A DNA stretch of 64,000 nt from Bryobacterales bacterium (lineage in GTDB: Bacteria > Acidobacteriota > Terriglobia > Bryobacterales > Bryobacteraceae), in contig PMTR01000074.1 in NCBI GenBank assembly GCA_003167255.1, forward strand, positions 186,106-250,105, in the 5' to 3' direction. A program made the translations under genes and the position numbers. The notes under the pieces are model-generated. The model did not search any database and was not told the DNA's origin. It worked only from the letters and a program-made list of their open reading frames with translations. Positions within the stretch are counted from its first letter, which is position 1; each line of letters begins with the position of its first letter. Shown piece after piece: positions 52,686-61,057 of the stretch.

Positions 52686-53644
52686 CCCCGGCCGGCGAAC
52701 TGCTGGCCCGCGAGATCCGCGCCGCCGGCCCCGTGCCCTTCCGCCGCTTCATGGAAGTGGCGCTCTACCATCCCGAGCACGGCTACTACCGCCGGCCGCG
52801 CGATCCGTTCGGCAAGCAGGGCGACTTCTTCACCGCCGAGCAGGTCCAGCCGGTTTTCGGAATCCTGGTGGCCGCGCGCGTCCGCCAGCTCTTCCACCAA
52901 CTGGGCGAGCCGGCCGATTTCGCGGTCGTCGAACTCGGCGCCGGCCGCGGTGAAATGGCCGAGGCCCTCTCCGAATGGCGCTATGTGCCCATCGATATCG
53001 ATTCCGGCGCGCTACCTTCGAGCTTTCGCGGCGTGGTCTTTTCTAATGAGTTCTTCGACGCCCTGCCCGTGGAGGCGGTGGTCTACCGCGGCGGCGCCTT
53101 CCGGCAGCAGTTGGTGAACGTCGAGGGTGACCGCTTCGTGTGGCACGAAGGCCAGGACGTGGATGCCGATGCCGCCGATTACCTGCGCCGCTGGTTTCCG
53201 GCTCCCGAGGAGGGCCGCTGGTACGAAGTGAACCTCGATGCCCTTCGCTGGGTGGAGCGCATCGGCTGCTCGCTCGCAGCCGGCTACATGCTAACTATCG
53301 ACTACGGCTACACCCGCAACGAGGCCGTTCGCTTCCCCGCCGGCACGCTGATGGGCTACCGCCGCCACACCGCTCGCGACAATGTGCTCGAAGATCCAGG
53401 CGAGCGGGACATCACCGCGCACGTCAACTTCACGGCTCTCGAAGAGTGGGGCGAGCGCTGCGGCTTGCGAAAAAATAATTTTCAAACGTTGGCGCAAATG
53501 CTGCTCACCGCCGGCGAGCCCGACCAGTTTGCGGCCGCGCTCTCGCCCGGCGATATGCGCCGCCGCCTCCAGCTCAAGACGCTGCTGTTCGGTATGGGCG
53601 AGACTTTCCGGGTCCTGCTGCAGGCCAAGGGAGACGTGGAATGA
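52682..53644 (+). CDS. MidA/NDUFAF7-like (DUF185) SAM-dependent methyltransferase
   Basis: 320 residues. The DUF185 N-terminus PVPFRRFMEVALYHPEHGYY and DPFGKQGDFFTAEQVQPVFG is characteristic. The SAM-binding strand VVELGAGRGEMAEAL and SNEFFDALPVEAVVYR follow. Mitochondrial NDUFAF7 methylates an Arg of a complex I subunit; the bacterial role is less clear. The tail is acidic. No separate promoter from the small upstream gene is visible. Confidence 0.9.
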   Translation: MTPAGELLAREIRAAGPVPFRRFMEVALYHPEHGYYRRPRDPFGKQGDFFTAEQVQPVFGILVAARVRQLFHQLGEPADFAVVELGAGRGEMAEALSEWRYVPIDIDSGALPSSFRGVVFSNEFFDALPVEAVVYRGGAFRQQLVNVEGDRFVWHEGQDVDADAADYLRRWFPAPEEGRWYEVNLDALRWVERIGCSLAAGYMLTIDYGYTRNEAVRFPAGTLMGYRRHTARDNVLEDPGERDITAHVNFTALEEWGERCGLRKNNFQTLAQMLLTAGEPDQFAAALSPGDMRRRLQLKTLLFGMGETFRVLLQAKGDVE

Positions 53645-53673
53645 ATCGGAGGGAAAAGTCTGAAACAATGAAA

Positions 53674-53696
53674 AAGGCCCCGAAAACCGGGGCCTT
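53674..53696 (-). terminator. Intrinsic terminator of the lysine-rich peptide gene
   Basis: AAGGCCCCG...CGGGGCCTT stem with an AAAA-type loop. On the minus strand it is followed by a TTTTT run, so it ends minus-strand transcripts from 53744; the plus-strand side has only a weak T-run further on (53708-53713) and may also serve the methyltransferase gene. Confidence 0.85.
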
Positions 53697-53743
53697 GGAG
53701 TAAAACCTGTTTTTAGCTTGCCCTTATGCAGGGCGCGCCCTGA

Positions 53744-53806
53744 CTACTTCTTTTTCTTAGGAGCAGCCTTTTTCTTGGGGGCGGCTTTCTTGGTTGCAGT
53801 CTTCAT
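53744..53806 (-). CDS. 20-residue lysine/alanine-rich peptide (histone H1-tail-like)
   Basis: ATG at 53806, stop TAG at 53744. The product is made almost only of Lys, Ala, Pro and Thr (MKTATKKAAPKKKAAPKKKK), with two AAPKKK repeats as in histone H1-like tails. A GGGAGA ribosome binding site lies 10 bases upstream. It has its own promoter (53862-53890) and terminator (53674-53696), so a dedicated transcript of about 180 bases is predicted. It probably binds nucleic acid or another polyanion. It is too short for standard gene finders. Confidence 0.75.
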   Translation of the reverse strand: MKTATKKAAPKKKAAPKKKK

Positions 53807-53832
53807 CGATTGATTCTCCCTAACATCAAATT

Positions 53833-53852
53833 TTGCGATTCAAAAATCGCAA
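53833..53852. repeat. Inverted repeat in the 5' leader of the peptide gene
   Basis: TTGCGATT-CAAA-AATCGCAA, perfect 8-base arms, between the -10 box and the start codon of the lysine-rich peptide. It could be an RNA hairpin or an operator. Confidence 0.5.
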
Positions 53853-53861
53853 TGTGATTCA

Positions 53862-53890
53862 TATATAAGGTGCTTCGCGCCGAAAGTCAA
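53862..53890 (-). promoter_or_regulatory. Strong sigma-70 promoter for the lysine-rich peptide gene
   Basis: On the minus strand TTGACT (53890-53885) and TATATA (53867-53862) with a 17-base spacer, close to consensus and optimal spacing, giving a start about 50 bases before the ATG. Confidence 0.75.
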
Positions 53891-54023
53891 GAAAAAAATG
53901 AATTCGCCTCCCGCTTTCGGCGTCTATCGGGTTGCGTCGCCGGCCGTCTTCGGAGAGAAAAAACAGGTCGCGCCAAATCTTGATTGCTGGCCCGCTCCGT
54001 ATATACAATAGGACGCCGATCGA

Positions 54024-54614
54024 ATGTGGTTGCTTCCCATACTCCTGGCTGTTGGCGCCGCTGAAGGCGATGCCGATCTGGTCTTGCGCCTGCAGCGGCG
54101 CGATCCCCGCGCGCTCGGCGAACTGTACGACCGCTACGGCCGCCTCGCCTATGCCCTGATCCTGCGCGTGGTGCGCGACGTGGGCGCCGCCGAAGACCTG
54201 GTCCAGGAAACCTTTCTCCGCGTCTGGACCCGCGCACAGGCCTTTGACGCGCAGAAGGGCTCCATCGGCCCATGGCTGCTGGCCGTCGCGCGCAATCGCG
54301 CCATCGATTATCTGCGCTCCGCCGGCGGCCGCGAACGCAACAACGTGGAGTTCGAAGAGACCGGCCATCCTTCGCTGTTCATCGATATGGAGCAGGGGAT
54401 TCTGGCGTCCGACCGCGCGCGGCGCGTGAAGGCGGCCGTCGAAAAGCTTTCCGCCAGCCAGCGGCAGGTTATTGAGCTGGCCTACTTCGAAGGTCTTACC
54501 CAAACCGAGATGGCCGAACGCATGGGCCAGCCCCTCGGCACCGTCAAGACCTGGGTGCGGTCCGCGTTGAAGAATCTCCGCGACCAAATAACCACCGCGG
54601 AGGCGTCCGCATGA
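54024..54614 (+). CDS. ECF sigma factor, SigK/RskA-type pair
   Basis: 196 residues. Region 2 has LGELYDRYGRLAYALILRVV and AAEDLVQETFLRVW. Region 4 has LSASQRQVIELAYFEGLTQT and GTVKTWVRSALKNLR. Extracytoplasmic-function sigma factors of this type direct stress or envelope responses and are held by a membrane anti-sigma, which follows with a 4-base overlap. The hydrophobic N-terminus MWLLPILLAVG is odd for a sigma factor, and a start a few codons later is possible. Confidence 0.92.
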   Translation: MWLLPILLAVGAAEGDADLVLRLQRRDPRALGELYDRYGRLAYALILRVVRDVGAAEDLVQETFLRVWTRAQAFDAQKGSIGPWLLAVARNRAIDYLRSAGGRERNNVEFEETGHPSLFIDMEQGILASDRARRVKAAVEKLSASQRQVIELAYFEGLTQTEMAERMGQPLGTVKTWVRSALKNLRDQITTAEASA

Positions 54615-55348
54615 ATTGCTCCGAACTGCGCGACCACTTTGAGTTGTATTCGCTCGGCTTGGCCGAGGAGCCCGAGCGCAGCGAAATTCGCGCGCACCTG
54701 GATCGCGGATGCGAGGTTTGCATGAAGGAAGTCAAACAGGCTCGGGCGCTGGCGGCGATATTGGCCTCCACGGCCGCTCCGCTGGCGCCTTCGCCGAAAT
54801 TGCGGCGGCGCATTCTGGCGGCTGCCGGTGCCGAATCGTACGGCTTCGGCTGGGCCCCTGCGCTGGCCGCCGTGGCCGCCCTGTCGCTCTGCGCGGCCGT
54901 CTACTTCAGCGGAAGAGAACGCGAGTTCTCCCAGGAAGCCCGCTCTCTGCTAGCCCAGACCCGCTCCCAGAACATCGAGCTCACGCGCCTCAACGAAGCC
55001 TTTGCCATCCTTAACGGCGCCGATACCACCGTCACTTCCTTCGGTGAGAAGCAGCCCAAACCCAAGGGCCGGGTTTTCGTCAACCCCTCGCAGGGTGTTC
55101 TGCTGATCGCTTCCAACCTGCCCATGGCGCCCGCAGGCAAGGCTTATGAGATGTGGGTGATTCCCAAGGGCGGCAAGGCGCCCGTGCCCGCCGGAATGTT
55201 CCAGGCCAACAGCGATGGCACCGCCATGCACGTTCAGCTCGGTGCTTTGGATGTGAGCGCCGCCATGGCCGTAGCCGTGACTCTCGAAGAGGCTGCCGGC
55301 GTCACCGCGCCCACCACCACCCCGGTCATTGTGGCGGCGTTACAATAA
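54611..55348 (+). CDS. RskA-type membrane anti-sigma factor
   Basis: 245 residues. The N-terminal zinc-finger-like segment HLDRGCEVC (about 35-43) and a helical sigma-binding region are followed by one membrane segment (about 80-98, AVAALSLCAAVYFSG). The extracytoplasmic RskA domain contains PKGRVFVNPSQGVLLIASNL and GKAYEMWVIPKGGKAPVPAG. It sequesters the sigma factor encoded just before it until a signal triggers release, typically by regulated proteolysis. Signal unknown. Confidence 0.9.
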   Translation: MNCSELRDHFELYSLGLAEEPERSEIRAHLDRGCEVCMKEVKQARALAAILASTAAPLAPSPKLRRRILAAAGAESYGFGWAPALAAVAALSLCAAVYFSGREREFSQEARSLLAQTRSQNIELTRLNEAFAILNGADTTVTSFGEKQPKPKGRVFVNPSQGVLLIASNLPMAPAGKAYEMWVIPKGGKAPVPAGMFQANSDGTAMHVQLGALDVSAAMAVAVTLEEAAGVTAPTTTPVIVAALQ

Positions 55349-55354
55349 CCAAGC

Positions 55355-56113
55355 GTGACCCACTTCATTCGCTATCGTTCCGGCGCGTCCGCCTGTTACG
55401 GCATTCTGGAAGGCGACACCGTCCGCGAGATCCGCGGCGACCTCTTCGGCGGCTACACTGAAACCGTAGCCGCCCTGAATCTCTCCGATGTCGCCCTGCT
55501 CCATCCCTGCCAGCCCGGCAAGATCATCTGCGTCGGTTTGAATTACCGAAGCCACGTGGGCAGCCGGCCGGTGCCCGAACATCCTGAGATCTTTTTCAAG
55601 CCCGTCAGCTCCCTGCAGGATCCCGAAGGCCCCATCGTCACCCCGCGCGACTCGACCGATATGCACTACGAAGGCGAGCTCGTCGTCGTCATCGGCCGCC
55701 AAGTGAAGAACGCATCGGTGGAGCAAGCCCGCGACGCCATCTTCGGCGTCACCTGCGGCAACGACGTCAGCGAGCGCAACTGGCAGCACGGCCCGGCCAA
55801 GGACATGCAATGGTGGCGCGCCAAGGGCTGCGACACCTTCGCGCCCCTCGGCCCCGCCATCGTCACCGGCCTGGACTACGACACCCTTCTGCTCCGCACG
55901 CGCCTCAACGGCGAAGTGGTGCAGAAGCAGTACACCTCCGACCTGATTTTCGATTGCCCCACCATCGTGAGCTATATCACTCGCTGGATCACCCTGATGC
56001 CCGGCGACATCATCTACACGGGGACGCCCGGCGCCACCCGTAAGATGTCGCCCGGCGATGTAGTCGAAGTGGAGATCGAAGGCATCGGCGTGTTGCGCAA
56101 TCCCGTCACGTAG
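55355..56113 (+). CDS. Fumarylacetoacetate hydrolase-family enzyme
   Basis: 252 residues from GTG 55355. The FAH core includes KIICVGLNYRSHVG, EIFFKPVSSLQDPEGPI, MHYEGELVVVIGR (metal-binding Glu pair), GVTCGNDVSERNWQ and TGTPGATRKMSPGDVVEVEI. Such enzymes split or decarboxylate beta-diketo acids (2-hydroxyhepta-diene-dioate isomerase, acylpyruvase). Substrate not predictable. It follows the anti-sigma gene by 6 bases, so co-transcription is possible although the functions differ. Confidence 0.9.
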   Translation: MTHFIRYRSGASACYGILEGDTVREIRGDLFGGYTETVAALNLSDVALLHPCQPGKIICVGLNYRSHVGSRPVPEHPEIFFKPVSSLQDPEGPIVTPRDSTDMHYEGELVVVIGRQVKNASVEQARDAIFGVTCGNDVSERNWQHGPAKDMQWWRAKGCDTFAPLGPAIVTGLDYDTLLLRTRLNGEVVQKQYTSDLIFDCPTIVSYITRWITLMPGDIIYTGTPGATRKMSPGDVVEVEIEGIGVLRNPVT

Positions 56114-56362
56114 CCCGCCAGTTTGCTGGTATGGAAGTTCGCCGCTTCCGGCCGCTGGGCGGCAGCCGGACGCGTCGGTAGCCATTTATGTGGTTTCGGA
56201 GTTAGACGCCCAAGTGGCCTTGCAGAAGCCCTGCGGGGTCAACAAACGGTGCGCGACTACTCGTGCGCAATAGCCAGATTACCTCATCGAGGATCTCCAC
56301 CGCGAGCGTCCTTCAGGAGACGTTCTTCCCGAATCATGCACTGTGCGAGAATTGGGGGCAAC

Positions 56363-57178
56363 GTGACTTCAGACAAGCTACTCGTCTCTGAGCGCTTTCC
56401 TCGCTCTTCGCAATACCACCCGGAATGGGTCGCGTCCAGCGTCAGTGGAGCGGCGAATTCGCTCTGGCTGACCGAGTGGCTCGCGACAGCGCTGGACTTG
56501 CGGCCCGGCATGCGGGTGCTGGACCTTGGCTGTGGACGGGCTGCGTCGTCGATCTTCCTGCGCCGCGAGTTCGGTGTGCAGGTTTGGGCGACTGACCTGT
56601 GGTTCAGTGTCTCGGAGAACATCGAACGAATCCGGGATGCTGGCGTCGAGGACGGTGTGTTCCCGATCCACGCCGATGCGAGATCGCTGCCGTTTGCCGC
56701 CGAGTTCTTCGATGCCATCGTGTCTATCGATTCCTTCTGCTACTACGGGACCGACGACCTGTACCTGAACTATCTCGCTCGGTTTGTGAAGCCTGGGGGG
56801 CCGATTGGAATTGCGGGCGCCGGGCTGGTACGGGAGATCGAAAGTCCGCCGGAGCATCTTCGCGAGTGGTGGACCCAGGATCTCTGGTGCCTACATTCGG
56901 CGACTTGGTGGCGCCGGCACTGGGAACGAACAAACATCATGGACATTGACCTGTCCGACACCATGCCCGACGGCTGGCGACTGTGGCTGGACTGGCACAG
57001 GGTGATTGCGCCGCACAATGAATCGGAAATCAAGGCGCTTGAAGCTGATCGGGGCAGCTACCTCGGATACGTTCGCCTCGTGGGTCGCCGCAATCGCAAG
57101 ACGAAGCTGGCAGATCAAGTTGCGTCCGTGCCCGCGCAGTATACGAAAGCGCCCTTGCTACGGCGCGAGGAGTCGTGA
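56363..57178 (+). CDS. Class I SAM-dependent methyltransferase
   Basis: 271 residues from GTG 56363 (GGGGG five bases upstream; ATG 56336 is an alternative). SAM motif I is GMRVLDLGCGRAASSIFL, motif II VWATDLWF, and motif IV FDAIVSIDSFCYYG. The substrate domain is Trp-rich (EWWTQDLWC, WWRRHWERT). Substrate not predictable. The 250-base gap upstream contains no gene. Confidence 0.85.
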   Translation: MTSDKLLVSERFPRSSQYHPEWVASSVSGAANSLWLTEWLATALDLRPGMRVLDLGCGRAASSIFLRREFGVQVWATDLWFSVSENIERIRDAGVEDGVFPIHADARSLPFAAEFFDAIVSIDSFCYYGTDDLYLNYLARFVKPGGPIGIAGAGLVREIESPPEHLREWWTQDLWCLHSATWWRRHWERTNIMDIDLSDTMPDGWRLWLDWHRVIAPHNESEIKALEADRGSYLGYVRLVGRRNRKTKLADQVASVPAQYTKAPLLRREES

Positions 57179-57324
57179 TTTCCTCAGGAATCTGATGGTA
57201 GACTGATTGGGCCTTCCCGGATAGGTTTTCGCTTTCGCCGTAGTGTCTACCACTCAAGTTGACGGTTTGTCGCCATCCCGTACCTTGGCCCATATTCCGA
57301 CGCGTGGCAGGACACAACAATCGG

Positions 57325-57545
57325 CTACAGGTCTTCCGGGCGCAGCCCCGTTTTCTTGGCGATCTGTGCGAGAAGGTCCGGACCAACTTCCTCGTTGTCA
57401 TGGAATGCGAACGTATAATTGGGCCAATTGGGCCAGCCCGGTCGTTTGAGTCGACGATGAGACCCGCTCTGCCAAGCGACTGTCATCCGATTCGGACCAA
57501 TGCCGGCAAAAGTCTCTTCGCCTTCACCGATGGCCAGCGGCTCAT
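57325..57545 (-). pseudogene. hicA: HicA toxin, frameshifted
   Basis: From ATG 57545, overlapping the hicB stop, the frame reads MSRWPSVKAKRLLPALVRIG and then hits TGA near 57485. The rest of HicA (QSGSHRRLKRPGWPNWPN, FAFHDNEEVGPDLLAQIAKK, TGLRPEDL) continues in a second frame to 57325. Losing one G from a TGG codon (GGATGACA for GGATGGACA) explains the break. The catalytic His in the GSHRRL block is in the displaced part, so the toxin would be dead. A sequencing error cannot be excluded. Confidence 0.8.
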
Positions 57546-57766
57546 GCGATGGAAAATACCTTCTCGAACTGTGGTGGGACTTCCTCCCCATGGTCAATGC
57601 TGTCGGCGGCAACGCGCAGAGCCAGCGCCCGGACGGCTGAAATCGCCGCTTCGCGAGTTGGACCGTAGGCCATCACTCCGGGCATGGATTCAATGTCGGC
57701 CCACCAGCGGCCGTCGTCCTCTTGCCCGAGCGCGATGGGGATCGATTCTGGCGAGATCATTTCCAT
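57542..57766 (-). CDS. hicB: HicB-family antitoxin
   Basis: 74 residues, a short HicB with the partial RNase H-like fold: IPIALGQEDDGRWWADIESM, PGVMAYGPTREAAISAVRAL. The C-terminal DNA-binding extension of long HicBs is absent, so autoregulation would need another factor. Start ATG at 57766; its stop overlaps the damaged hicA start. Unusual in that hicB is upstream of hicA, as in a minority of loci. Confidence 0.8.
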   Translation of the reverse strand: MEMISPESIPIALGQEDDGRWWADIESMPGVMAYGPTREAAISAVRALALRVAADSIDHGEEVPPQFEKVFSIA

Positions 57767-57870
57767 CGGTCCTGCGCCCCCTGCCGATATTCTAGCTTCC
57801 CTGATACATGCTGACCCCGCCAGGAAGCGCCTGGACGCCCAACTCCCTCAGGTGAACGACCCCGCTCCTG

Positions 57871-58221
57871 TCACAACCACGCCGAGCCAATGCTGTAAGC
57901 CAGAACCGCCAGCACCGTGAGCGTGATCGCCACGTACACGCGGTCGCGCTCCAGCGCAAATCCCACCAGCGAGAAAATCACGCGCGCCACTGGCGTGGCA
58001 ATCAGGATCAGCAATCCGAGCTGGATCACCACTTCCGGTACGCTCAAGCCCCCTAGCGATCCGAACCCGCGCGGCGCCGCGTGGAAATGACGGTAATCGA
58101 CTGGGGCCATGCCGCTCGTCGCCAGGTACCAGATGCCTCCGCCCAGCACCACGGAGGCCGCCAGCGCCACGCCCACCCGCAGTAGCGTCCCAATGATCAA
58201 CTCCAGCCGCCGGTCCGTCAT
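57871..58221 (-). CDS. DUF1634 membrane protein
   Basis: 116 residues from ATG 58221. Three membrane segments (TLLRVGVALAASVVLGGGIW, VIQLGLLILIATPVARVIFS, VAITLTVLAVLAYSIG) and the middle motif FGSLGGLSVPEVVIQLG are those of DUF1634, which almost always follows a TauE/SafE permease. The 4-base overlap with that gene fits. Probably an auxiliary subunit of the transporter. Confidence 0.85.
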   Translation of the reverse strand: MTDRRLELIIGTLLRVGVALAASVVLGGGIWYLATSGMAPVDYRHFHAAPRGFGSLGGLSVPEVVIQLGLLILIATPVARVIFSLVGFALERDRVYVAITLTVLAVLAYSIGSAWL

Positions 58222-59054
58222 TTCAATCCCCCCGCTACGCCGTTGTAGATCATCTCCATCGCCAGCACCGCAATCACCGCCGCGAAGATCCGGCGCAGCG
58301 CTCGCGTTCTTGCGCCCATCAAGTGCCGCGCGCCGGCCAGCGACCCGGCCAACACTCCCAGCATCACCGGCATCGCCAACCCCGGCGCGATGTAGCCCTT
58401 GCCCAGGTAAATACCGACGCTCGCCGCAGCCGTCACCCCAATCATGAAATTGCTCGTGGTGGTCGAGACCTTGAAGGGGATCAGCATCACCTGGTCCATC
58501 GCAATCACTTTCATCGCCCCCGACCCGATGCCCAACAGCCCCGAAAGCATTCCCGCGCCGAACATCAAGCCGAAGCCCGTCTTCACCCGCGTCACCACGT
58601 AGGCCACCGGGCCTTCCGGTCCCGGATAGCTGCTGTTCAGTTTCAGGCGCGTCGCCAGCGCGTCGGCCTCCCGTGCCTCGGACCGCTTTGGCTCCTTCAA
58701 AGCGAGCCACGCCGAGTAGAGCAGCACCGCGCCGAACGTCACCGCCAGCGCCGCAACGGGAACCGCGGCCATCAGGAACGCGCCCACCACCGCACCGATC
58801 GTGGTGGCCACTTCCAGAAACATGCCCACGCGGATATTGGAGTATCCTTCTTTGACGTACGCCGCCGCGGCGCCCGAGGAGGTCGCGATCACCGACACCA
58901 GCGAAGCTCCCATGGCGTAATGCAGATCGACCCCCAACGCCAGCGTCAAAACCGGCGTCACCACCACCCCGCCGCCCAACCCCGTGAGCGAGCCCAGAAA
59001 TCCCGCCAGCGCGGAAACCGCGAACACGATTCCGGAAAACACCAGCACGTTCAT
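58218..59054 (-). CDS. TauE/SafE-family anion exporter
   Basis: 278 residues from ATG 59054. Family motif AGFLGSLTGLGGGVVVTPVL at the N-terminus, repeated as SGLLGIGSGAMKV in the second half; eight or so membrane segments. TauE/SafE proteins move sulphite, sulphoacetate or other organosulphur anions across the inner membrane. DUF1634 partner encoded immediately downstream, CRP/FNR regulator upstream on the same strand (about 100 bases away). Confidence 0.88.
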   Translation of the reverse strand: MNVLVFSGIVFAVSALAGFLGSLTGLGGGVVVTPVLTLALGVDLHYAMGASLVSVIATSSGAAAAYVKEGYSNIRVGMFLEVATTIGAVVGAFLMAAVPVAALAVTFGAVLLYSAWLALKEPKRSEAREADALATRLKLNSSYPGPEGPVAYVVTRVKTGFGLMFGAGMLSGLLGIGSGAMKVIAMDQVMLIPFKVSTTTSNFMIGVTAAASVGIYLGKGYIAPGLAMPVMLGVLAGSLAGARHLMGARTRALRRIFAAVIAVLAMEMIYNGVAGGLK

Positions 59055-59156
59055 AGTTGTTGTCGTTCTGCCCAACCGTTGGGCCGGCGCCTTCTGTCTT
59101 CTGACTCCCGACTTCTGACTCCCATATCCCGAAGGGATATCAAGGGCGCAGCCTGC

Positions 59157-59828
59157 TTACTCCTGCGATTCCCGCTCCAGCGCCGCGCGGTCCAGAATCT
59201 GCATTTGATGCCCCTCGATCCGCACCAGCCCTTCGGCGCGAAACCGCGCCAGGTTCCGCGACACCACTTCGCGCACCGTACCCAGCCGTGACGCCAGTTC
59301 CTGGTGCGTGTGCGGCAGGTCGAACACTTCGCCGCCGGCTTGCCGCGAAGCGTCCAGCAGCAGCCGCGCCAGCCGCTGCGTCACGCTGCCGAACGTCATG
59401 GCTTCCACCAGCCCTACCAGTTGGCGTAGGCGGTGCCCCACCACCGCCAGGATCTTCAGCGCCACGTCGGGATACTGCCGGCACACCTGCTGGAAGTCGC
59501 TCTTATTGATGAACAGCGCTACCACCCCGTCCACCGCCCGCACCGAAGCTGGATAAGGGCCGCCGTCGAACAGCGGCAACTCCGCCACCGTGCTGGGCGC
59601 CGTCTCAAGCGACAGCATCAATTCCCGCCCGCCCGACGAGGTCTTGAAGATTTTGACGCTTCCTTCCGCGATCAGGAAAATACCGGCGCACGGCTCGCCT
59701 TCCCAAAACAGCATTTCCCCGGCCGCGAAGCGGCGCTCCACCGCCCTCTGTGCCAACGCCGCGATTTCATTCTCACCCAGCCCGGCGAATAGCGGGATAT
59801 GCGAGATCAGCTCTGTTTTCGGAACCAA
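59157..59828 (-). CDS. CRP/FNR-family regulator
   Basis: 223 residues. cNMP-binding fold (AAGEMLFWEGEPCAGIFLIA, SSGGRELMLSLETAPSTVAE) and C-terminal Crp HTH (THQELASRLGTVREVVSRNL). Only a few Cys; not a classical FNR Fe-S pattern. Could control the TauE/DUF1634 genes downstream; that is inferred from adjacency. Second CRP/FNR family member in the window; the two are not close paralogues. Confidence 0.9.
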   Translation of the reverse strand: MVPKTELISHIPLFAGLGENEIAALAQRAVERRFAAGEMLFWEGEPCAGIFLIAEGSVKIFKTSSGGRELMLSLETAPSTVAELPLFDGGPYPASVRAVDGVVALFINKSDFQQVCRQYPDVALKILAVVGHRLRQLVGLVEAMTFGSVTQRLARLLLDASRQAGGEVFDLPHTHQELASRLGTVREVVSRNLARFRAEGLVRIEGHQMQILDRAALERESQE

Positions 59829-59933
59829 TCCGTATGGTAGCGCGGCCGGACCCGAGCCTCACGCCCGGCGCAGTGCTCAAATTGCATTACAACATCTCGG
59901 CTTCTTCGATCGCTGCGAAGATCTCGTGCCCTG

Positions 59934-60020
59934 GTGGGACAGGCCATCGCCTTTTGTGGCCTGTCATGCCTCGACAAGGCGGCAGCCCGACAGACGACAA
60001 GAACCGATCGTCTGTCCCAC
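59934..60020 (+). repeat. 87-bp dispersed double-hairpin repeat, family A copy 2
   Basis: Same length and orientation as 37310-37396; the first 32 and last ~25 bases are essentially identical, with small changes only in the centre. Stems GACAGGCCA/TGGCCTGTC and GACAGACGA/TCGTCTGTC are conserved exactly. Left flank CTGCGAAGAT is also shared. It ends 12 bases before the DinB-like gene's stop. Confidence 0.85.
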
Positions 60021-60031
60021 GTCTCCGGCCT

Positions 60032-60565
60032 TTACTTCCCTGGGCTCTCCGACCAGGGCGGCACGATGCCGTTCACCCGCGCGTAGGCCACTAGTTGACC
60101 CATGTGTTCGTTGGCGTGAACGATGATGCGGAGGTACATGCCGTCCACCGTCGCATCTCTGTCGTTCACCTTGACCTTGCGCTGGAGGTCGGCCGCTTTT
60201 ATACCGGCATGTGCGGTCTTGACGGCATCCAGCGAACGCTTCAGCCAGTCAATCACCTTCGCCTTCTCGGTCACCGTCTTTTCCAGGTCGGGCGAGTTGA
60301 GGTCAGCCGGCATTTTCGGGCCTGTGACACTGAGCAAATGGAAATTCGCCAGCGCGATGTGCATGAAGACTTCGCTGGTGGACCGCACGCCCGGCCCCGG
60401 GCGCCACGCGAATTTTTCGGCCGGGATCGCTTCCGCCAGCGCCACCAGTTGCTTGGAAACATGGACCCACTCGCCGTCATATCCTTGCCAGAGCCCCTCT
60501 AACGCGTCCGTTTGGGCGTGCAATGATACGGCACCTAAAACCATCGCCAGCAGGGACGTTGTCAT
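60032..60565 (-). CDS. DinB-like domain protein, exported
   Basis: 177 residues from ATG 60565, with signal peptide TTSLLAMVLGAVSLHAQ. The DinB_2 four-helix fold is suggested by LVALAEAIPAEKFAWRPGPG, VRSTSEVFMHIALANFHLLS and a C-terminal IIVHANEHMGQLVAYARVNG, with the metal-binding His triad (H in MHIA, HANEHMG). DinB-like enzymes include thiol-dependent transferases; substrate unknown. Confidence 0.85.
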   Translation of the reverse strand: MTTSLLAMVLGAVSLHAQTDALEGLWQGYDGEWVHVSKQLVALAEAIPAEKFAWRPGPGVRSTSEVFMHIALANFHLLSVTGPKMPADLNSPDLEKTVTEKAKVIDWLKRSLDAVKTAHAGIKAADLQRKVKVNDRDATVDGMYLRIIVHANEHMGQLVAYARVNGIVPPWSESPGK

Positions 60566-60646
60566 CACACCTCCTCGTCGCGCCACGGCGCGTTCTTCGT
60601 AGGGTATCACCAGCCAGCGCATGCTGTCGCAGGCGGGTCGGGCGCT

Positions 60647-61057
60647 TCATCGCTTCCGGAACGGATTGCGAATCGTGAGGCCGCCGATCACCTGGCCGTC
60701 CTGCAGATCTTCCGAATAAAGCGTCCTGCAAGATGCCTCAAGCGCCGACGCAATTACCAGCGCATCGTAGATGTGGTACTTGTGCTTCTTGACGATTTCG
60801 AGCGCCATCTGGTGTGTCTCGATCGTAAGAGGGGCAGGCGATGGACATAGAACCAAAATGGCGTCCAGAGCCGCCAGAACCTCGTCCCAGCCCATCCCGA
60901 GCTTGCGCGCAGCCACTGCGACGAACTCATTCAATACCTGCACACTGATAACGCCGCCCGCGGCAAGAAGCGCCTCGGCAACTTCCGCGCGCGCATCATC
61001 CTTGGCGAACGCGTAGACGATCAGGTTGGTATCGAAGAACGCCTTATCGCCTCGCAT
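60647..61057 (-). CDS. PIN-domain ribonuclease toxin, VapC-like
   Basis: 136 residues from ATG 61057. PIN acidic residues: FFDTNLIVYAF (Asp), VLNEFVAVA (Glu), and YHIYDALVIASALEASC (Asp). VapC toxins cleave tRNA or rRNA. The start overlaps the antitoxin stop by 14 bases, giving the normal antitoxin-toxin order. Intact, unlike the two other toxin genes nearby in kind (HepT-like, hicA). Confidence 0.88.
   Translation of the reverse strand: MRGDKAFFDTNLIVYAFAKDDARAEVAEALLAAGGVISVQVLNEFVAVAARKLGMGWDEVLAALDAILVLCPSPAPLTIETHQMALEIVKKHKYHIYDALVIASALEASCRTLYSEDLQDGQVIGGLTIRNPFRKR

Noticed and set aside
57259..57795. Plus-strand open frame across the hic locus
   Set aside because: Antisense to hicB and hicA, both of which show family motifs.
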